This document shows positions 23,113-32,141 of a stretch of DNA of 64,000 nt, piece after piece (the stretch's first letter is position 1; each line of letters opens with the position of its first letter). The stretch is from Lepiota brunneoincarnata (taxonomy: Eukaryota > Basidiomycota > Agaricomycetes > Agaricales > Agaricaceae). A program made the position numbers and the translations under genes. The notes beneath the pieces were generated by a model. It worked only from the letters and a program-made list of their open reading frames with translations, ran no database searches and had not been told where the DNA came from. The stretch covers positions 310,001-374,000 of the forward strand of contig JAEBUN010000037.1 of assembly GCA_023014365.1 (NCBI GenBank). Reading direction: 5' to 3'.

Positions 23113-24224
23113 CTATCCCTCCAACTCTTCTGGCTCCCATCTGTCACTAGGCTCATCCTCAGTAGTCTCCTCCAGGGTCTTCAGTCCCTCTGGCGACAGA
23201 TCTAACAACTCTTGTAACTCCAGCAGCAACAGCATATGTTTTCTGGCTAAGTAGGGAATTACTCTGAACGCCGCCACTTTATTCTGCCATACAGAGCCAT
23301 CCAACTCTGCCAGGATATATGATCCTCCCTTTGATCTAGATATGACCACCATGGGTCCTAGATACCTGGGTTTCATCTTCCTGTCTGCTGAGCTCTCTAT
23401 AGCTGTGTTTCTCACTAATACTAAATCTCCTGGGCCGAAGCGATAGTCTTTTATCTTATGCGCTGCTTGTCGTTCCATCTCCCAAGCCTTGCTAAGCTTA
23501 GTGTCTGAAACATGCTGATGCACCTCCTCAACATGCCAAACATGTTTTGCCAAAGCCTGAGCTTGGTATCCTATCAACTCGGCCATGGTTAAGTACTTAT
23601 TTGGTAGTTGTACTAGCCAAGTGGCCTCTTTGACATCCAGAGGTAGTGTCGGGTGCGCTCCGGTTACCAGAAAGTACGGGGAACACCCCATTCCTTTTCT
23701 AATGGTTATCCAATCTGCCCACATAACGTGTGGTAGGTGCCAATACCACTTTTTGACATCTCCATCTGTAGCTTTGTACAACATTTGCTGCACATCCCAG
23801 TGGGCTCTTTCAATAATCCCGTTCGCTTTGGAATTGTAAGGAGATATCATTACTCCTTTTATCCCATATTTTTCTTCCAGCCATCGAACAGCTTTCTTAA
23901 ATGGAGAACCGTTGTCTGTGACAATCTTCACTATACAGCCCCATCGGCAAATGATATCTTCAAATAACCACTGCGTGATCGAACTGGCGTTCTCTTTTCT
24001 CAATGCTTTTGCCTCCATCCAGGATGACAGTCCACACCTTCCATGCACAATACAACTACACCCATTAGAACTTGGCATCATATGTAGTGTGTCCACATGT
24101 AGCACTTGGAATATCGACGGCGTGGGCATTACTATTGGCGGCGTCTCGATGATCGCCTTTTGCCGTTGCTGGCATAGATGGCACGATTGCACATACCAAG
24201 CTACATCTCCTTCAACTTCCGGCC
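23113..24224 (-). CDS. Integrase and C-terminal part of the outer element's pol
   Basis: This is the 3' part of pol, separated from the rest by the nested element. Going down from 24224 it has SCHLCQQRQ (the second half of the HHCC zinc finger). Next is VLHVDTLHM with the first catalytic Asp, then [12 protein letters not shown] with the second Asp. IIERAH supplies the catalytic Glu. A C-terminal tail follows with [13 protein letters not shown] and [11 protein letters not shown]. No chromodomain is visible. This part is free of stops, unlike gag and RT. Before the nested insertion it was continuous with 32467 onward, and the codon at the junction restores the frame once one CGGCC copy is removed. 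Confidence 0.85.
24220..24224 (+). repeat. Target site duplication of the nested element, left copy
   Basis: CGGCC, repeated exactly at 32467-32471, flanks the nested element. A perfect 5-bp duplication is as expected for a Ty3/gypsy integrase and shows a recent insertion. Confidence 0.9.
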
Positions 24225-24922
24225 TGTTATGAACAGCCCAGACCGGGAGGAACAAGAATTACTGTTCGACTTTACAAGATGGGTACAGGAGACTACAGAC
24301 CAACTACGGGCACAAGAATACGAAGACGAGGAAGGGGAATACTACACCGCCATGCAGGACCTGGCAAGAGAAGCAGGAATGGAGATAACCTTGGAGGATA
24401 TATTGGAATACCCCGAGGACGAGGAAGATAACCATGGATCAACCGATCCAACCTCCGATACGGATGGAAGCACCGAGAGAATGGAGAGCGAGAATGGAGA
24501 AGACTCCATGGAGATACAATCGGGAGAAGGAGATTATGAGTCAGAGGAAAGCGATGGAACATCGCACAGCAGTAGCGAGAGTACTGACTCATTGTAATAT
24601 AAATAACGCTAGGATGCCATCAGCCAGGATGTGCATCATGGTCAGGACTGCGCACGACCAGTAGAACAGCCAAGTAACCTATAACGAGTATATAGCATCT
24701 CATAGGTATATAAGGCCTGTACAAGTAGAGATTAAAGCCTCAAGCTTTAATCTTGTTAACAGCGGTCGTTTACCTCTCTGCCTTAACTTGGCGTCTTCCC
24801 TCGTTATCTCATTGAGCGCGATCCACTAAGCTCTATAAGGCCAACCGTCTCGGACACCTTGTAGAGTGATTGAAGGCCGTCTCCAGTTATCCTCGGATAC
24901 AGAAGGAGCACGGATCATAACA
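24225..24922 (+). repeat. 5' LTR of the nested chromovirus
   Basis: It is 698 bp, TG...CA. The first ~370 bp are a copy of the coding end of the 3' ORF ([18 protein letters not shown] to the stop near 24597). The TATA box and the putative R start lie in the second half. The sequence appears the same as 31769-32466. Confidence 0.95.
24707..24713 (+). promoter_or_regulatory. LTR TATA box
   Basis: TATATAA in the 5' LTR. Thirty-five bases downstream is AAGCTTTAATCT (24742-24753), a plausible transcription start and the sequence complementary to the PBS. A 10-bp hairpin (AGATTAAAGC / GCTTTAATCT, loop CTCAA) surrounds this point. Confidence 0.6.
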
Positions 24923-24924
24923 TT

Positions 24925-24936
24925 AGATTAAAGCTT
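24925..24936 (+). other. Candidate self-priming primer binding site
   Basis: AGATTAAAGCTT starts two bases after the 5' LTR end. It is not a TGG-type tRNA-primed site. It is the exact reverse complement of 24742-24753 in the LTR, which lies where a TATA-driven transcript would begin. That is the arrangement of Tf1/sushi-type self-primed elements. Confidence 0.6.
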
Positions 24937-24975
24937 CCTTTGGACAACCTCCATCGTACACCCCGTGGTATCGGT

Positions 24976-25255
24976 ACGCCTTGTCGCTACCCTTCCACAC
25001 CGGCAGACGATACGCTTTATCGCTATCCGAGTGCCAACCGTATCTGACGACACGCCTTGTCGCTGTCCGGTGATACACCCCCGTAGAGCAGGCCACCATA
25101 CCCTCTGCACCCTTGGTCAGACGCACCGAAAGCGTTGATAGGTCATCCACACCTTTAAGTGTTGATTGGGATAACGCACCCGTAAGCGTTGTATATAGGT
25201 CATCCGCACCTTCAAGCGTCGATTGGGATAACGCACCCGCAAGCGTTGTTTATTC
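24976..25255 (+). repeat. Leader repeats of the nested chromovirus
   Basis: Three copies of ACGCYTTRTCGCTRYCC occur at 24976, 25012 and 25052. They are followed by two tandem ~58 bp units (about 25140-25255), each with GATTGGGATAACGCACCCG and AAGCGTTGT. They lie in the untranslated or N-terminal gag region and may have a structural role in the RNA. The role is not known. Confidence 0.6.
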
Positions 25256-25351
25256 ACCCTCACCTTCACCTTCGACTTCTTCCCTCTTCACCCTGTCTAC
25301 AAACCGAAACGACCCCCTTGCCACCGACTACGAAGAATCCAACAGTTCTGA

Positions 25352-26974
25352 CTGGTCGACAACCGACTCCGAACCCGACTTCACACCCCCTCCACCACGG
25401 ACCCCAAAAAGAAAACAAAACCTATACCCCTCACTCGTTCACCCTCTGGTTCCGCACCGTACCCTACACAACCTACCGAGAGAGTTCAACGTCGAACAGA
25501 AGACCCAGGATACCCAGCACCCCCAGCATCAGTTCTTCAATCCCTACCTAAACAACCACCACCTGAAAGAACTGCCACCTCTACCCGCTCAAAGCTCGGG
25601 GAGCCGATTCATAGAACATCTACCCCATCCTCCGGTCCTCAACCCTCAACAAGTACAAGAACTAGCGACAACACTTCGCAACAGAAACCCCCAAGAACAT
25701 TCTCACCCCTCACATCACCACTTGGATCACCGGTACATTCACCGCCTCGATCCAGTTCCCCTGTACAATCCGAACCATCCGAAGTTAGCCCCACTACCGG
25801 GTCTATTCACACTTCCGACGAGGAATCCACAACCTCTGACATTAACAATATGGCCTCTTCCGCAAAAATCAATACACCCCCAACCTTTAATGGAGAGACC
25901 GACTATTTCCGCCTCTGGAAGGATGCAGTACAACTATACATCGATGCAAAGCCAGGAGCCTTTTCCGATGACAAGACCAAGATACAATTCGCCCTTTCAT
26001 ACATGTCCACCGGCCCCGCCGCAACATGGAGAGGAGCATTCTTGGAATCAAATAAAGAACTTGATGGAAGCCAGACCCTTCCGACATGGAAGAAATTTCT
26101 CGAAGGACTCGACACATCCTTCGCCCCAAACAATGTCCCCGCCGATGCAATGGACAGAATCCGCCACCTCAAACAGAATGGACGATATATCGACGATTAC
26201 ATATCCCAGTTCCAGATACTCGCCTATCAGGCCGACCTTGGAGATGGAGTGGCGGCGGTCAACTATTTCAAGAACGGGCTGGATCGCCCCGTCGCAATCA
26301 AGACAATTAGCCTCAATCCAGGAAACAAACTCAGCGACTGGTTCAAACAAGCTCGAACAGCATATCAAATACTACAAACTCAACGCGACTATATGCAAAC
26401 TCGAGGAACTCCCTCGTTTCCAACGACTTCGCGCACTCGCCCATTTAAAGGGAAAAGAAATGCTTTTACGCGCCGTGTCCCACTGCCCTATCAAGCAACA
26501 GACCCTAACGCAATGGATATTGACCAACTCGCCGAAGCAGTCTACAACCTCGACTTTGAGGACGAGCCAGATCTACTCGCCGAGGAAGCTGATGAAGACG
26601 AGGAGACCGAAGAAGACAGACTCCACCAGTTGGTACAAGAACGCACCCGCGAAGCCCTCAATGCAATCCTCACGGACGCCCAAAGAAAGGATCTCAAAGA
26701 AAAGAGATGCTTCAACTGCCGCAAGACCGGACACTTCGCCCGCGAATGCCCCACCAAGAAGACAATATATCGCCGATCCGAATTACCCCGCAATTTGGAT
26801 GCCAGAAACCGGTCAAATGCGATATCCAGAAGAAGACAAGCAAGCTACAGGAAAAAGAACTCGCTATACAACATACTAGAAGATGCAACCGACGAAGAAG
26901 TCGAGGACATCTACGAACATTTTGCAAATGAATCCAACCACCCAGACGCCCCTCTGGTTAAGGATTTTGCCTAA
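25352..26974 (+). CDS. Gag polyprotein of the nested chromovirus
   Basis: The capsid part begins at ATG 25850 (MASSAKINTPPTFNGE) and runs to TAA 26972-26974. It contains WKDAVQLYIDAK and YFKNGLDRPVAIKTI capsid-like segments, an acidic linker, and a zinc knuckle CFNCRKTGHFAREC (CX2CX4HX4C) near 26710. The same frame is open from 25352 and reads as Ser/Pro/Thr-rich protein up to ATG 25850. A different frame (open from 25074, through 25113) reads well before about 25400. The N-terminus may therefore be joined by a shift in the A-rich run near 25405-25420. I give the frame's open extent; ATG 25850 is the safe start. Confidence 0.8.
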   Translation: MVDNRLRTRLHTPSTTDPKKKTKPIPLTRSPSGSAPYPTQPTERVQRRTEDPGYPAPPASVLQSLPKQPPPERTATSTRSKLGEPIHRTSTPSSGPQPSTSTRTSDNTSQQKPPRTFSPLTSPLGSPVHSPPRSSSPVQSEPSEVSPTTGSIHTSDEESTTSDINNMASSAKINTPPTFNGETDYFRLWKDAVQLYIDAKPGAFSDDKTKIQFALSYMSTGPAATWRGAFLESNKELDGSQTLPTWKKFLEGLDTSFAPNNVPADAMDRIRHLKQNGRYIDDYISQFQILAYQADLGDGVAAVNYFKNGLDRPVAIKTISLNPGNKLSDWFKQARTAYQILQTQRDYMQTRGTPSFPTTSRTRPFKGKRNAFTRRVPLPYQATDPNAMDIDQLAEAVYNLDFEDEPDLLAEEADEDEETEEDRLHQLVQERTREALNAILTDAQRKDLKEKRCFNCRKTGHFARECPTKKTIYRRSELPRNLDARNRSNAISRRRQASYRKKNSLYNILEDATDEEVEDIYEHFANESNHPDAPLVKDFA

Positions 26975-29900
26975 GGAGACTAGCCACCACGTCTAGCCCT
27001 CCACAAAGACCTCCTTCCCTTTCCTATTCACAAAATGATATTAATGTTGTAAAATTGCAGGAATCGTCAGCACGCGTAATACATCTACCCTGTCGAATCC
27101 GAAAACACAAATTCACTAAGGAAGGACCCGAAAGCGTGGAACTACTCGCCCTACTCGACTCAGGAGCAGCAGGAAACTTCATCGACCCCGGAATGGTCAA
27201 ACAACATTCATTCAAAACAACACCCCTCGATCGACCCATCGAAGTACGAAATGCCGATGGATCTGTTAACGAAAATGGAACAGCCACCCACTACACGACC
27301 CTCAACCTAACGGTTAACGGAAAGAATATGGAGATCAAACCAAAAGTAGTCTCCCTCGGAAGCCCAAGACTCATCCTTGGATTCCCTTGGCTCGCAGAAC
27401 ACAACCCAGACATCGACTGGGATGCCAAACAACTACGCTGGAGAAACGAACGTTGGGACAACACTATATTCCGAGAACTCATCCAATCCATGGAACCCGA
27501 TTGGATCTACAACGACCAACTCAACCACATCTCCACACTAGAGCCCACAAGCTTCGAAGAAATCAACTTCAAAGCCTCCGCATCACAATTCCTCGCCGTA
27601 CAACACGGAGAAAAGAAAAACGACGACCCAAGAAAAGTCGTACCCACGGAATTCCACGAATACCTCCCAGTGTTTAGCAAGAAACAAGCCGAACGATTCC
27701 CCCCACAACGACCATGGGATCACAAAATTGAACTCAAGGAATCATTCAAACCAATTGCCATGAAGTCCTACCGACTCTCCCTCAATGAAGAAAAGGAACT
27801 CGACACATTCCTAGAAGAAAACCTTCAAAAGGGATACATTCGACCATCCGAATCGCCAATGGCGTCACCTTTCTTCTTCGTAGGAAAGAAAGACGGAAAA
27901 CTACGCCCCTGTCAAGACTACAGGTACCTCAACGAGCATACCGTCAAAAATGCATACAACCTCCCCCTCATCTCTCATATTCTCGACAAACTCCGAGGAT
28001 CAAAATACTTTACCAAACTCGACGTACGAGCAGGATACAACAACATCCGCATACGCAAAGGAGATGAATGGAAAGGAGCCTTCAGGACACCCCGAGGATT
28101 ATTCGAACCCACGGTTATGTTCTTTGGAATGTGTAACTCCCCAGCAACATTCCAAACCATGATGGACTCACTATTCCGAAAACTCATCGACAACGGAGGA
28201 GTAATTGTTTACATGGACGACATCCTCATTCACGCAAAAACAAAACAAGAACTTCGACGCCTCACAAGAGAAGTACTCAAGATACTCAAGGACAACGATC
28301 TATACCTCAAAACCGAGAAATGCGAATTCGAACGACAACGACTCGAATATCTAGGAGTTATTATCACTCCCGACTCAGTTTCGATGGACCCAGCAAAGCT
28401 CAAAGGCATCGCTGAATGGCCAACACCAACTACCCCACGCGACGTACGAAAATTCATAGGATTTTGCAACTTCTATCGAAAATTCATACACCAATACGCC
28501 ACATGGGCAAAACCTCTCAATGCCCTAATGTCCAAAACCAAGAAATTCGAATGGACAGAAGAGTGCCAGAACGCCTTCGATACTCTCAAAAGAAAATTCC
28601 AAAGCGAACCGGTACTAATGGTCCCCGACCGAGACAAACCCTTCGAAATCGAATGCGACGCATCACTATTTGCATCAGGAGCAGTCCTACTTCAACGCGA
28701 CAACAATGGAGTTAAACACCCAGTCGCATACTTCTCGAAAGGATTCTCACCAGCCGAACGCAACTATCATTGCTCCGAACAGGAACTCTTCGCCATTATC
28801 CGAGCACTCAAAGAATGGCGCCACCACATAGAAGGATCATCACACAAGACCATCGTATGGTCAGATCACGACAACCTTCGCCGCTGGAGAAAACCTGAAG
28901 ACCTCAGCAGAAGACAAGCCCGATGGATTGCCTACATGCAACGATTTGACATCGAAATCCGACATATCCCTGGAAAGAAAAATGGACCAGCAGACGCCCT
29001 TTCCAGACGACCCGATCACGAACCCAAGACAAAAGACAACAAACAGGTCGTTGCACTCCCTGACAAATTCTTCACCCCAGAACAGCCACAACATATCCAC
29101 ATTATCGACGAAAACACTAAAAAGGAAATAAAAGAGCTGTGGAAGAAGAAGAAACAGACCGACATCGCCCAAGAAGACGACTCAGGACACCCACGCATTC
29201 AAGGAAAGCTATTTATACCACAAGATCTACACCTCAGACGCCGCTTACTGCAAAGAGTACATGACTCACCTACCGCAGGACACCCTGGAATCGCAGAAAC
29301 AACTAGAAAACTCCAGGAATACGCCTACTGGCCCGGGATGCGATCATTTGTCAAGAACTACGTCAAAGGATGTGGCGCTTGCCAACAATACAAGATCAAT
29401 CGCCACCCCCTAAAACCACCGCTTCAACCCATCCCTGGACCCCGTTCTACCCGTCCATTCTCGAACATCTCAATGGATCTTATCACAGACCTACCCCCGG
29501 ACGGACCCCATGATTCTATACTGGTCGTGGTCGACCAGCTTACGAAGGGGATAATTCTAGAACCTACTGCGAAAACCGCCAACGCGGACAAGATCGCCGA
29601 AATTCTTATCAAACGGCTATTCTCTAGATTTGGACTTCCCGAGAAAGTTCTCAGTGATCGCGACCCCAGATTCGCTGCCAAATCCATGAAAGAATTCTAC
29701 AAACAACTCGGAATCGAACAAGCACTCTCTACCGCCTACCACCCCCAGACAGACGGACAAACAGAGCGATTCAACCAAGAAATAGAACTCTACCTTGGCA
29801 TCTATTGCTCATCGAACCCGAACAAATGGGTAAAGGCACTCCCACTCCTGGAATACGTCCATAACTCGAAAACACACGCCGAACACCAACATACCCCATT

Positions 29901-30630
29901 TGAACTCCTCTATGGATCAAGCCCCAAAGGATTTCCGACCTCCGAGGAGCCAACGAACATTCCAGCAATAGGAGAGAAGTTTAAATACCTCGCCAAGATA
30001 CGCCAAGAAGCCCAAGCTGCGCATGAACAAGCCAGACTAAAAATGGCTGCAAGATATAACCGGCCAGATATCAATCTAAAAGTTGGACAGAAGGTTTGGC
30101 TCGACAACCGCAACCTCCCAATTCAGTACGCCTCAAAGAAACTGGCCCAACGCCGAGAAGGTCCCTTCACCATAACAAGAAAACTCGGACCTGTTACCTA
30201 CGAACTAAAATTACCCATCAAATGGAAGATCCACAACAAGTTTCATGCGAGCCTCCTAATGCCTGCAGAAGAGAACGACACACATGGGGAATACAACACA
30301 GCCCCACCACCCGACCTTGTAAATGGAGAAGAAGAATACGAGGTCGAGTCAATACTGCGCCACAGAAAATTCCGGAACAAGTACCAATTCCTAGTCAGAT
30401 GGAAAGGATACCTTCCCACTGAGGATTCCTGGGAGCCAGAAGCAAACCTGGAGAACGCCAAAGAAGTCATTGAAGAATATAAAAGGGCCCACAAACTAGA
30501 CAACCCCACCAATGACCCAACCACCCAACACTCGAGCAACCACTCCAGACCTCCCAGAGCCAGACAACGATGGACGCCTTCTCATCCGGGAAAGAATCAT
30601 ATCCCTGGCGAACCGCGTCGAAGGAAATAG
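26962..30630 (+). CDS. Pol polyprotein of the nested chromovirus
   Basis: Uninterrupted pol. Counting from codon 27055: protease LLDSGAAGNFID near residue 33; reverse transcriptase with VYMDDILIHAK near 385; RNase H FEIECDAS near 530; integrase zinc finger H-H-C-C near 737-778 (GCGACQQYK); integrase core SMDLITDL near 805, DRDPRF near 868 and the QTDGQTERFNQE block near 898; chromodomain VESILRHRKFRNKYQFLVRW-KGY near 1095-1140. The frame has no ATG at its start. It opens at 26962, overlaps the end of gag by 13 bases in the -1 frame, and must be reached by frameshift, reinitiation or splicing. An AG at 27059-27060 looks like a splice acceptor, but no donor is evident. Confidence 0.95.
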   Translation, partial: GFCLRRLATTSSPPQRPPSLSYSQNDINVVKLQESSARVIHLPCRIRKHKFTKEGPESVELLALLDSGAAGNFIDPGMVKQHSFKTTPLDRPIEVRNADGSVNENGTATHYTTLNLTVNGKNMEIKPKVVSLGSPRLILGFPWLAEHNPDIDWDAKQLRWRNERWDNTIFRELIQSMEPDWIYNDQLNHISTLEPTSFEEINFKASASQFLAVQHGEKKNDDPRKVVPTEFHEYLPVFSKKQAERFPPQRPWDHKIELKESFKPIAMKSYRLSLNEEKELDTFLEENLQKGYIRPSESPMASPFFFVGKKDGKLRPCQDYRYLNEHTVKNAYNLPLISHILDKLRGSKYFTKLDVRAGYNNIRIRKGDEWKGAFRTPRGLFEPTVMFFGMCNSPATFQTMMDSLFRKLIDNGGVIVYMDDILIHAKTKQELRRLTREVLKILKDNDLYLKTEKCEFERQRLEYLGVIITPDSVSMDPAKLKGIAEWPTPTTPRDVRKFIGFCNFYRKFIHQYATWAKPLNALMSKTKKFEWTEECQNAFDTLKRKFQSEPVLMVPDRDKPFEIECDASLFASGAVLLQRDNNGVKHPVAYFSKGFSPAERNYHCSEQELFAIIRALKEWRHHIEGSSHKTIVWSDHDNLRRWRKPEDLSRRQARWIAYMQRFDIEIRHIPGKKNGPADALSRRPDHEPKTKDNKQVVALPDKFFTPEQPQHIHIIDENTKKEIKELWKKKKQTDIAQEDDSGHPRIQGKLFIPQDLHLRRRLLQRVHDSPTAGHPGIAETTRKLQEYAYWPGMRSFVKNYVKGCGACQQYKINRHPLKPPLQPIPGPRSTRPFSNISMDLITDLPPDGPHDSILVVVDQLTKGIILEPTAKTANADKIAEILIKRLFSRFGLPEKVLSDRDPRFAAKSMKEFYKQLGIEQALSTAYHPQTDGQTERFNQEIELYLGIYCSSNPNKWVKALPLLEYVHNSKTHAEHQHTPFELLYGSSPKGFPTSEEPTNIPAIGEKFKYLAKIRQEAQAAHEQARLKMAARYNRPDINLKVGQKVWLDNRNLPIQYASKKLAQRREGPFTITRKLGPVTYELKLPIKWKIHNKFHASLLMPAEENDTHGEYNTAPPPDLVNGEEEYEVESILRHRKFRNKYQFLVRWKGYLPTEDSWEPEANLENAKEVIEEYKRAHKLDNPTNDPTTQHSSNHSRPPRARQRWTPSHPGKNHIPGEPRRRK

Positions 30631-31726
30631 CCAACCTAACCCTGCCACCAATACCGTTGACGACCAACCAGACAGGACCAACAGTCCTTATATCATCCGG
30701 CATACCTTCCTTCCCTCCAACCAACCCGAGATACGATCCATCCTTTTACACGAAGTTCCCTTTCATATTACCGGAACCCGTCTTAAACGCAGTCCAGCGA
30801 TGGTACCCCTGGTCGACACCTGCTGGAAGACATTTACTGCTCTTCTGTATCACAAGCGCCTCGTCCACGACCGAACAACAGAATTCGAAGAACTATGCGC
30901 CACTATTCTTTCTAGCGCAACAGAGGAACAGGACCGCAACACCATTTCTGCCATGCTATCAACCGCTCTCACCGAATTCCCGTTCGAGAGTCCGATCCCA
31001 AGCCCGAGCAATGGAAGCGGAAGTCAGGACCGCCCTATCCTACCTATCGGGACCACCACCCAACCTTCCAACCCTCCCATGGTGGATACGAGTAACCAAC
31101 CATCAAGTGTTGTACAAGCTATATCTGCTTCTAATGACGCCCCCATCGGGACTACCACCACTCACTTATCCACCACCCGAACTCGCTGCAATTGCTGCCG
31201 TCGATTCGGCCATATCAAAGCAGGATGCCCGCGCTACCAATGTCGATATTGTCGAAAGATTGCCCCAGGCCATTACGAGAAGCACTGCGAGAGAAACCCT
31301 TACCAGCATCAACCCGCAAGTATGGTACCTGGCCTGTATCGCCGCCCACGAGGAATACCAAGCAGAGCTCGATCCCTCACACGCGAAACCACAAACAACA
31401 ATATTCGACACATTGTTGCAAGCACCGAGCAGCGCCCCGCTTCAGCCAGACCCCTCCACACCCGAATTCAAAATGCCCCCGTCGTCATTCCGACCACCAA
31501 CGCCACCACCACATCTGCTAGTGGAAGCCACCGACTTCCTGAATCGATCCTTCGGCACACCCGCCACCATTCACTCCAAAGAACCCATCGTCATCGACCT
31601 CACCCAAGACCCGCCATCCCCAGACCACCAAGCTATCGAAGCGACTCCCCAGAACCCGACCCATACTTCGACTGGGACCCCATCGCCGAATCAAACATTA
31701 CAGGAGAGCCTGTCGGACTATACTGA
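30512..31726 (+). CDS. 3' ORF a of the nested chromovirus, zinc-knuckle protein
   Basis: A 404-codon frame opening with ATG 30512, which overlaps the end of pol. It is Ser/Pro/Thr-rich and has a cysteine region near 31185-31290: CNCCRRFGHIKAGC (CX2CX4HX4C) followed by CRYCRKIAPGHYEKHC. These resemble nucleic-acid-binding zinc knuckles. It shares 1,157 bases with ORF b in another frame. The zinc motif argues that this frame is translated. Function beyond nucleic-acid binding is unknown. Confidence 0.55.
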   Translation: MTQPPNTRATTPDLPEPDNDGRLLIRERIISLANRVEGNSQPNPATNTVDDQPDRTNSPYIIRHTFLPSNQPEIRSILLHEVPFHITGTRLKRSPAMVPLVDTCWKTFTALLYHKRLVHDRTTEFEELCATILSSATEEQDRNTISAMLSTALTEFPFESPIPSPSNGSGSQDRPILPIGTTTQPSNPPMVDTSNQPSSVVQAISASNDAPIGTTTTHLSTTRTRCNCCRRFGHIKAGCPRYQCRYCRKIAPGHYEKHCERNPYQHQPASMVPGLYRRPRGIPSRARSLTRETTNNNIRHIVASTEQRPASARPLHTRIQNAPVVIPTTNATTTSASGSHRLPESILRHTRHHSLQRTHRHRPHPRPAIPRPPSYRSDSPEPDPYFDWDPIAESNITGEPVGLY

Positions 31727-32141
31727 GGATATGTCTGATGAGGACATCAGACCTTACGAAGGGGATAATGTTATGAACAGCCCAGACCGGGAGGAACAAG
31801 AATTACTGTTCGACTTTACAAGATGGGTACAGGAGACTACAGACCAACTACGGGCACAAGAATACGAAGACGAGGAAGGGGAATACTACACCGCCATGCA
31901 GGACCTGGCAAGAGAAGCAGGAATGGAGATAACCTTGGAGGATATATTGGAATACCCCGAGGACGAGGAAGATAACCATGGATCAACCGATCCAACCTCC
32001 GATACGGATGGAAGCACCGAGAGAATGGAGAGCGAGAATGGAGAAGACTCCATGGAGATACAATCGGGAGAAGGAGATTATGAGTCAGAGGAAAGCGATG
32101 GAACATCGCACAGCAGTAGCGAGAGTACTGACTCATTGTAA
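30570..32141 (+). CDS. 3' ORF b of the nested chromovirus, ending inside the 3' LTR
   Basis: A 523-codon frame from ATG 30570 that overlaps ORF a over most of its length and continues through the purine tract into the LTR, stopping near 32141. The last ~120 residues are acidic (for example EYPEDEEDN) and are therefore also present in the 5' LTR. It has a short SUMO-interaction-like stretch VIDLTQD near 31590. No family is recognised. Whether a, b or both are translated cannot be decided from one copy. Confidence 0.5.
   Translation: MDAFSSGKESYPWRTASKEIANLTLPPIPLTTNQTGPTVLISSGIPSFPPTNPRYDPSFYTKFPFILPEPVLNAVQRWYPWSTPAGRHLLLFCITSASSTTEQQNSKNYAPLFFLAQQRNRTATPFLPCYQPLSPNSRSRVRSQARAMEAEVRTALSYLSGPPPNLPTLPWWIRVTNHQVLYKLYLLLMTPPSGLPPLTYPPPELAAIAAVDSAISKQDARATNVDIVERLPQAITRSTARETLTSINPQVWYLACIAAHEEYQAELDPSHAKPQTTIFDTLLQAPSSAPLQPDPSTPEFKMPPSSFRPPTPPPHLLVEATDFLNRSFGTPATIHSKEPIVIDLTQDPPSPDHQAIEATPQNPTHTSTGTPSPNQTLQESLSDYTEDMSDEDIRPYEGDNVMNSPDREEQELLFDFTRWVQETTDQLRAQEYEDEEGEYYTAMQDLAREAGMEITLEDILEYPEDEEDNHGSTDPTSDTDGSTERMESENGEDSMEIQSGEGDYESEESDGTSHSSSESTDSL
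31758..31768 (+). other. Polypurine tract of the nested chromovirus
   Basis: A purine-rich stretch around GAAGGGGATAA lies immediately before the 3' LTR. It also codes for part of ORF b. Confidence 0.65.

Noticed and set aside
25113..26879. 588-codon open frame overlapping gag as a separate gene
   Set aside because: It has no ATG for the first ~260 codons, and over gag it lacks any motif; C-rich codon bias can explain the absence of stops. Only its first part (before about 25410) may belong to gag.
30467..30724. Minus-strand open frames over the chromovirus genes and LTRs (for example 24293-24592 and 31837-32136)
   Set aside because: They are shadows of plus-strand coding sequence and identical between LTRs only because the LTRs are identical.
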